Of a DNA stretch of 64,000 nucleotides, positions 63,059 to 64,000 are shown piece by piece. Every line of letters starts with the position of its first letter. The stretch's first letter is position 1. The notes under the pieces are model-generated. The model did no database searches, was not told the DNA's origin, and saw only the letters and a list, made by a program, of their open reading frames with translations. Made by a program: the position numbers and the translations under genes. Location: NCBI RefSeq assembly GCF_009363555.1, contig NZ_CP045372.1, forward strand, positions 434,001-498,000. The letters are read 5' to 3'. The DNA is from Sulfitobacter sp. THAF37 (GTDB lineage: Bacteria > Pseudomonadota > Alphaproteobacteria > Rhodobacterales > Rhodobacteraceae).

Positions 63059-63520
63059 TCAGTCGCCGTGCGACATGGCGCCGTGGTCGGGCTTGCGCTC
63101 GTGGTCCACGGGGATCATCACCTGCATCTCGCCCGCCTTTTCAAAGGTCAGCGTCACGGCGATTTCATCCCCCTGTTCCAGCGGGGCATTCAGCCCCATG
63201 AACATCACGTGGTCGCCGCCGCGGGCCAGCTGGTGCATCCCCCCCGCCGGAACCGCGATGCCGTCCTCGATCTCGGTCATGCGCATCACGCCGTTTTCGT
63301 CCTCGTTGTGGGTGTGCAGTTCGACTTTGCCTGCCACGTCGGAGGACGCGGCGATCAGGCGGTCGTCCTCGGCCCCGTCGTTCGTCAGCGTCATGAAGGC
63401 CGCCCCCGTGACGGAGGACGGCGTGGAGCTGCGCACATAGGCGTCCTTGACCGTGATGTCGGCAAGGGCGGGCGCGGCAAGAAGGGTCGCAGCCACGGCT
63501 GCGGTCAGAAAGCGTGTCAT
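63059..63520 (-). CDS. PCu(A)C family periplasmic copper chaperone
   Basis: The 153-residue protein has a signal peptide (MTRFLTAAVAATLLAAPALA) and a PCu(A)C domain. Copper-binding candidates are His69/His71 in ELHTH, Met79/Met81 and the GGDHVMFMGL segment (His104, Met106), with an extra His/Met tail. It supplies Cu(I) to the CuA or CuB centres of oxidases. AAGGAT precedes the ATG at 63520. Confidence 0.93.
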   Translation of the reverse strand: MTRFLTAAVAATLLAAPALADITVKDAYVRSSTPSSVTGAAFMTLTNDGAEDDRLIAASSDVAGKVELHTHNEDENGVMRMTEIEDGIAVPAGGMHQLARGGDHVMFMGLNAPLEQGDEIAVTLTFEKAGEMQVMIPVDHERKPDHGAMSHGD

Positions 63521-63560
63521 GTGTTCTATCCTTGGTTCGTCTGATTGGGAAATGATTGGA

Positions 63561-63902
63561 TCAGACGACCGCGGGCGGCGCGCGGCTGGGCGGCGTGGGC
63601 CGCTGGGCGGCACGCGGCGGCTGCACCGCCTCGGTGCGCCCCTGCCCGAGGAACACCAGCCGCCGGGGCAGCAGCACGGGCGGCACATCCCCTGCAAACA
63701 CGATGTTCAGCGCGGAATCCGGGCAGATGTGGGGCGCGCCCGTCGGATTGCCCTGCGCATCGACGTAGACCGCCAGGGGGCCCGTCCCCGTGCACAGCAC
63801 CAGCTGCCCGGTTGCCGCAGCAGACCCGCGCGCCACCGCCATGCTCTGGCTGGTGAGCGCCAGCATCAGTGCCAGCAGAAAGGAAGAAAATGTGCGCATC
63901 AT
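63561..63902 (-). CDS. Small secreted protein of unknown function
   Basis: The 113-residue protein has a signal peptide (hydrophobic core SFLLALMLALT, cleavage near VARG) and two cysteines (LVLCTGTG and HICPDSA) that could form a disulfide or bind metal. The C-terminus is rich in Pro/Arg. I do not recognise a specific family; DUF2946-like proteins occur beside PCu(A)C genes. It lies 40 bp upstream of the copper chaperone in the same orientation, suggesting a copper-related role. Confidence 0.65.
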   Translation of the reverse strand: MMRTFSSFLLALMLALTSQSMAVARGSAAATGQLVLCTGTGPLAVYVDAQGNPTGAPHICPDSALNIVFAGDVPPVLLPRRLVFLGQGRTEAVQPPRAAQRPTPPSRAPPAVV

Positions 63903-63952
63903 CGCCCCCGTTCTATCCGCACCGCACGGCGATGACGAGGTGCGAAAACGAC

Positions 63953-63979
63953 GCAACCCCGGGCGGGACCCGGGGTTGC
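63953..63979. other. Perfect stem-loop at the window edge
   Basis: GCAACCCCGGG-CGGGA-CCCGGGGTTGC has 11-bp arms. It lies upstream of the small secreted protein gene and probably terminates a gene outside the window on the right or is a leader structure. Strand cannot be decided. Confidence 0.5.
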
Positions 63980-64000
63980 AGTGTCGGCGACAGGAAGGGC

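Overview
The window is a GC-rich, densely packed alphaproteobacterial chromosome segment, most probably from the Roseobacter group of the Rhodobacteraceae. The main reasons are the ccoNOQP / ccoGHIS / fnrL / hemN block with FNR boxes, the Maf-RNase E/G-YacG block, and the many TRAP/Liv transporters and acyl-CoA genes. No prophage, CRISPR array, transposase or rRNA was seen. There is one tRNA gene (Phe).

Region 1 (1-26.9 kb) is an acyl-CoA catabolism hub. A forward operon (1-5036) carries a 3-hydroxyacyl-CoA dehydrogenase end, an enoyl-CoA hydratase, an ACAD10/11-type acyl-CoA dehydrogenase, two SDRs, a VOC protein and a gamma-carbonic-anhydrase-like protein. Facing it, a long reverse series (23484 down to 5051) holds two tandem acyl-CoA dehydrogenases, two SDRs, a thiolase, a nitronate monooxygenase, a histidine phosphatase, an ACAD10/11-type kinase, an IclR regulator, a complete Liv ABC transporter (livK, terminator, livHMGF), a serine hydrolase, acetoacetyl-CoA synthetase and a TesB thioesterase. 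Two forward MDR reductases, another phosphatase and a MaoC hydratase follow. The set looks like uptake and beta-oxidation-like breakdown of an unidentified acid, ending in acetoacetyl-CoA and acetyl-CoA.

Region 2 (26.9-36.2 kb) opens with a 600-bp gene-free stretch containing three near-identical palindromes spaced about 175 bp apart. Then comes a reverse cluster: TRAP transporter, N-formylglutamate amidohydrolase-like enzyme, glutamine-synthetase-like ligase, aldehyde dehydrogenase and iron-type alcohol dehydrogenase, with a divergent RpiR regulator. Together these could form a gamma-glutamylation route for an amino alcohol or amine.

Region 3 (36.4-47.1 kb) is the microaerobic respiration block: ccoSIHG, ccoPQON, fnrL and hemN. 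Three perfect TTGAT-N4-ATCAA boxes are present. Those of ccoG and ccoN sit at exactly the same distance from an identical -10 element. A fasciclin-domain protein follows.

Region 4 (47.8-53.3 kb) is a methylated-amine demethylation set: a GbcA/GbcB-type Rieske monooxygenase with its reductase, an old-yellow-enzyme-type demethylase (DgcA/StcD-like) and a divergent TetR regulator.

Region 5 (53.6-58.7 kb) is mostly housekeeping: tRNA-Phe, yacG, an RNase E/G-like protein, maf, infA, a nitrilase-family hydrolase, a LysR regulator and a sirtuin.

Region 6 (58.8-62.8 kb) has visibly lower GC and different codon use. It encodes a LuxR-type regulator divergent from an ornithine-cyclodeaminase-family enzyme, a class I/II aminotransferase and a DHDPS-family aldolase. 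It is bracketed by an 11-bp inverted repeat and looks like an acquired, uncharacterised amino-acid pathway. The window ends with a PCu(A)C copper chaperone and a small secreted protein.
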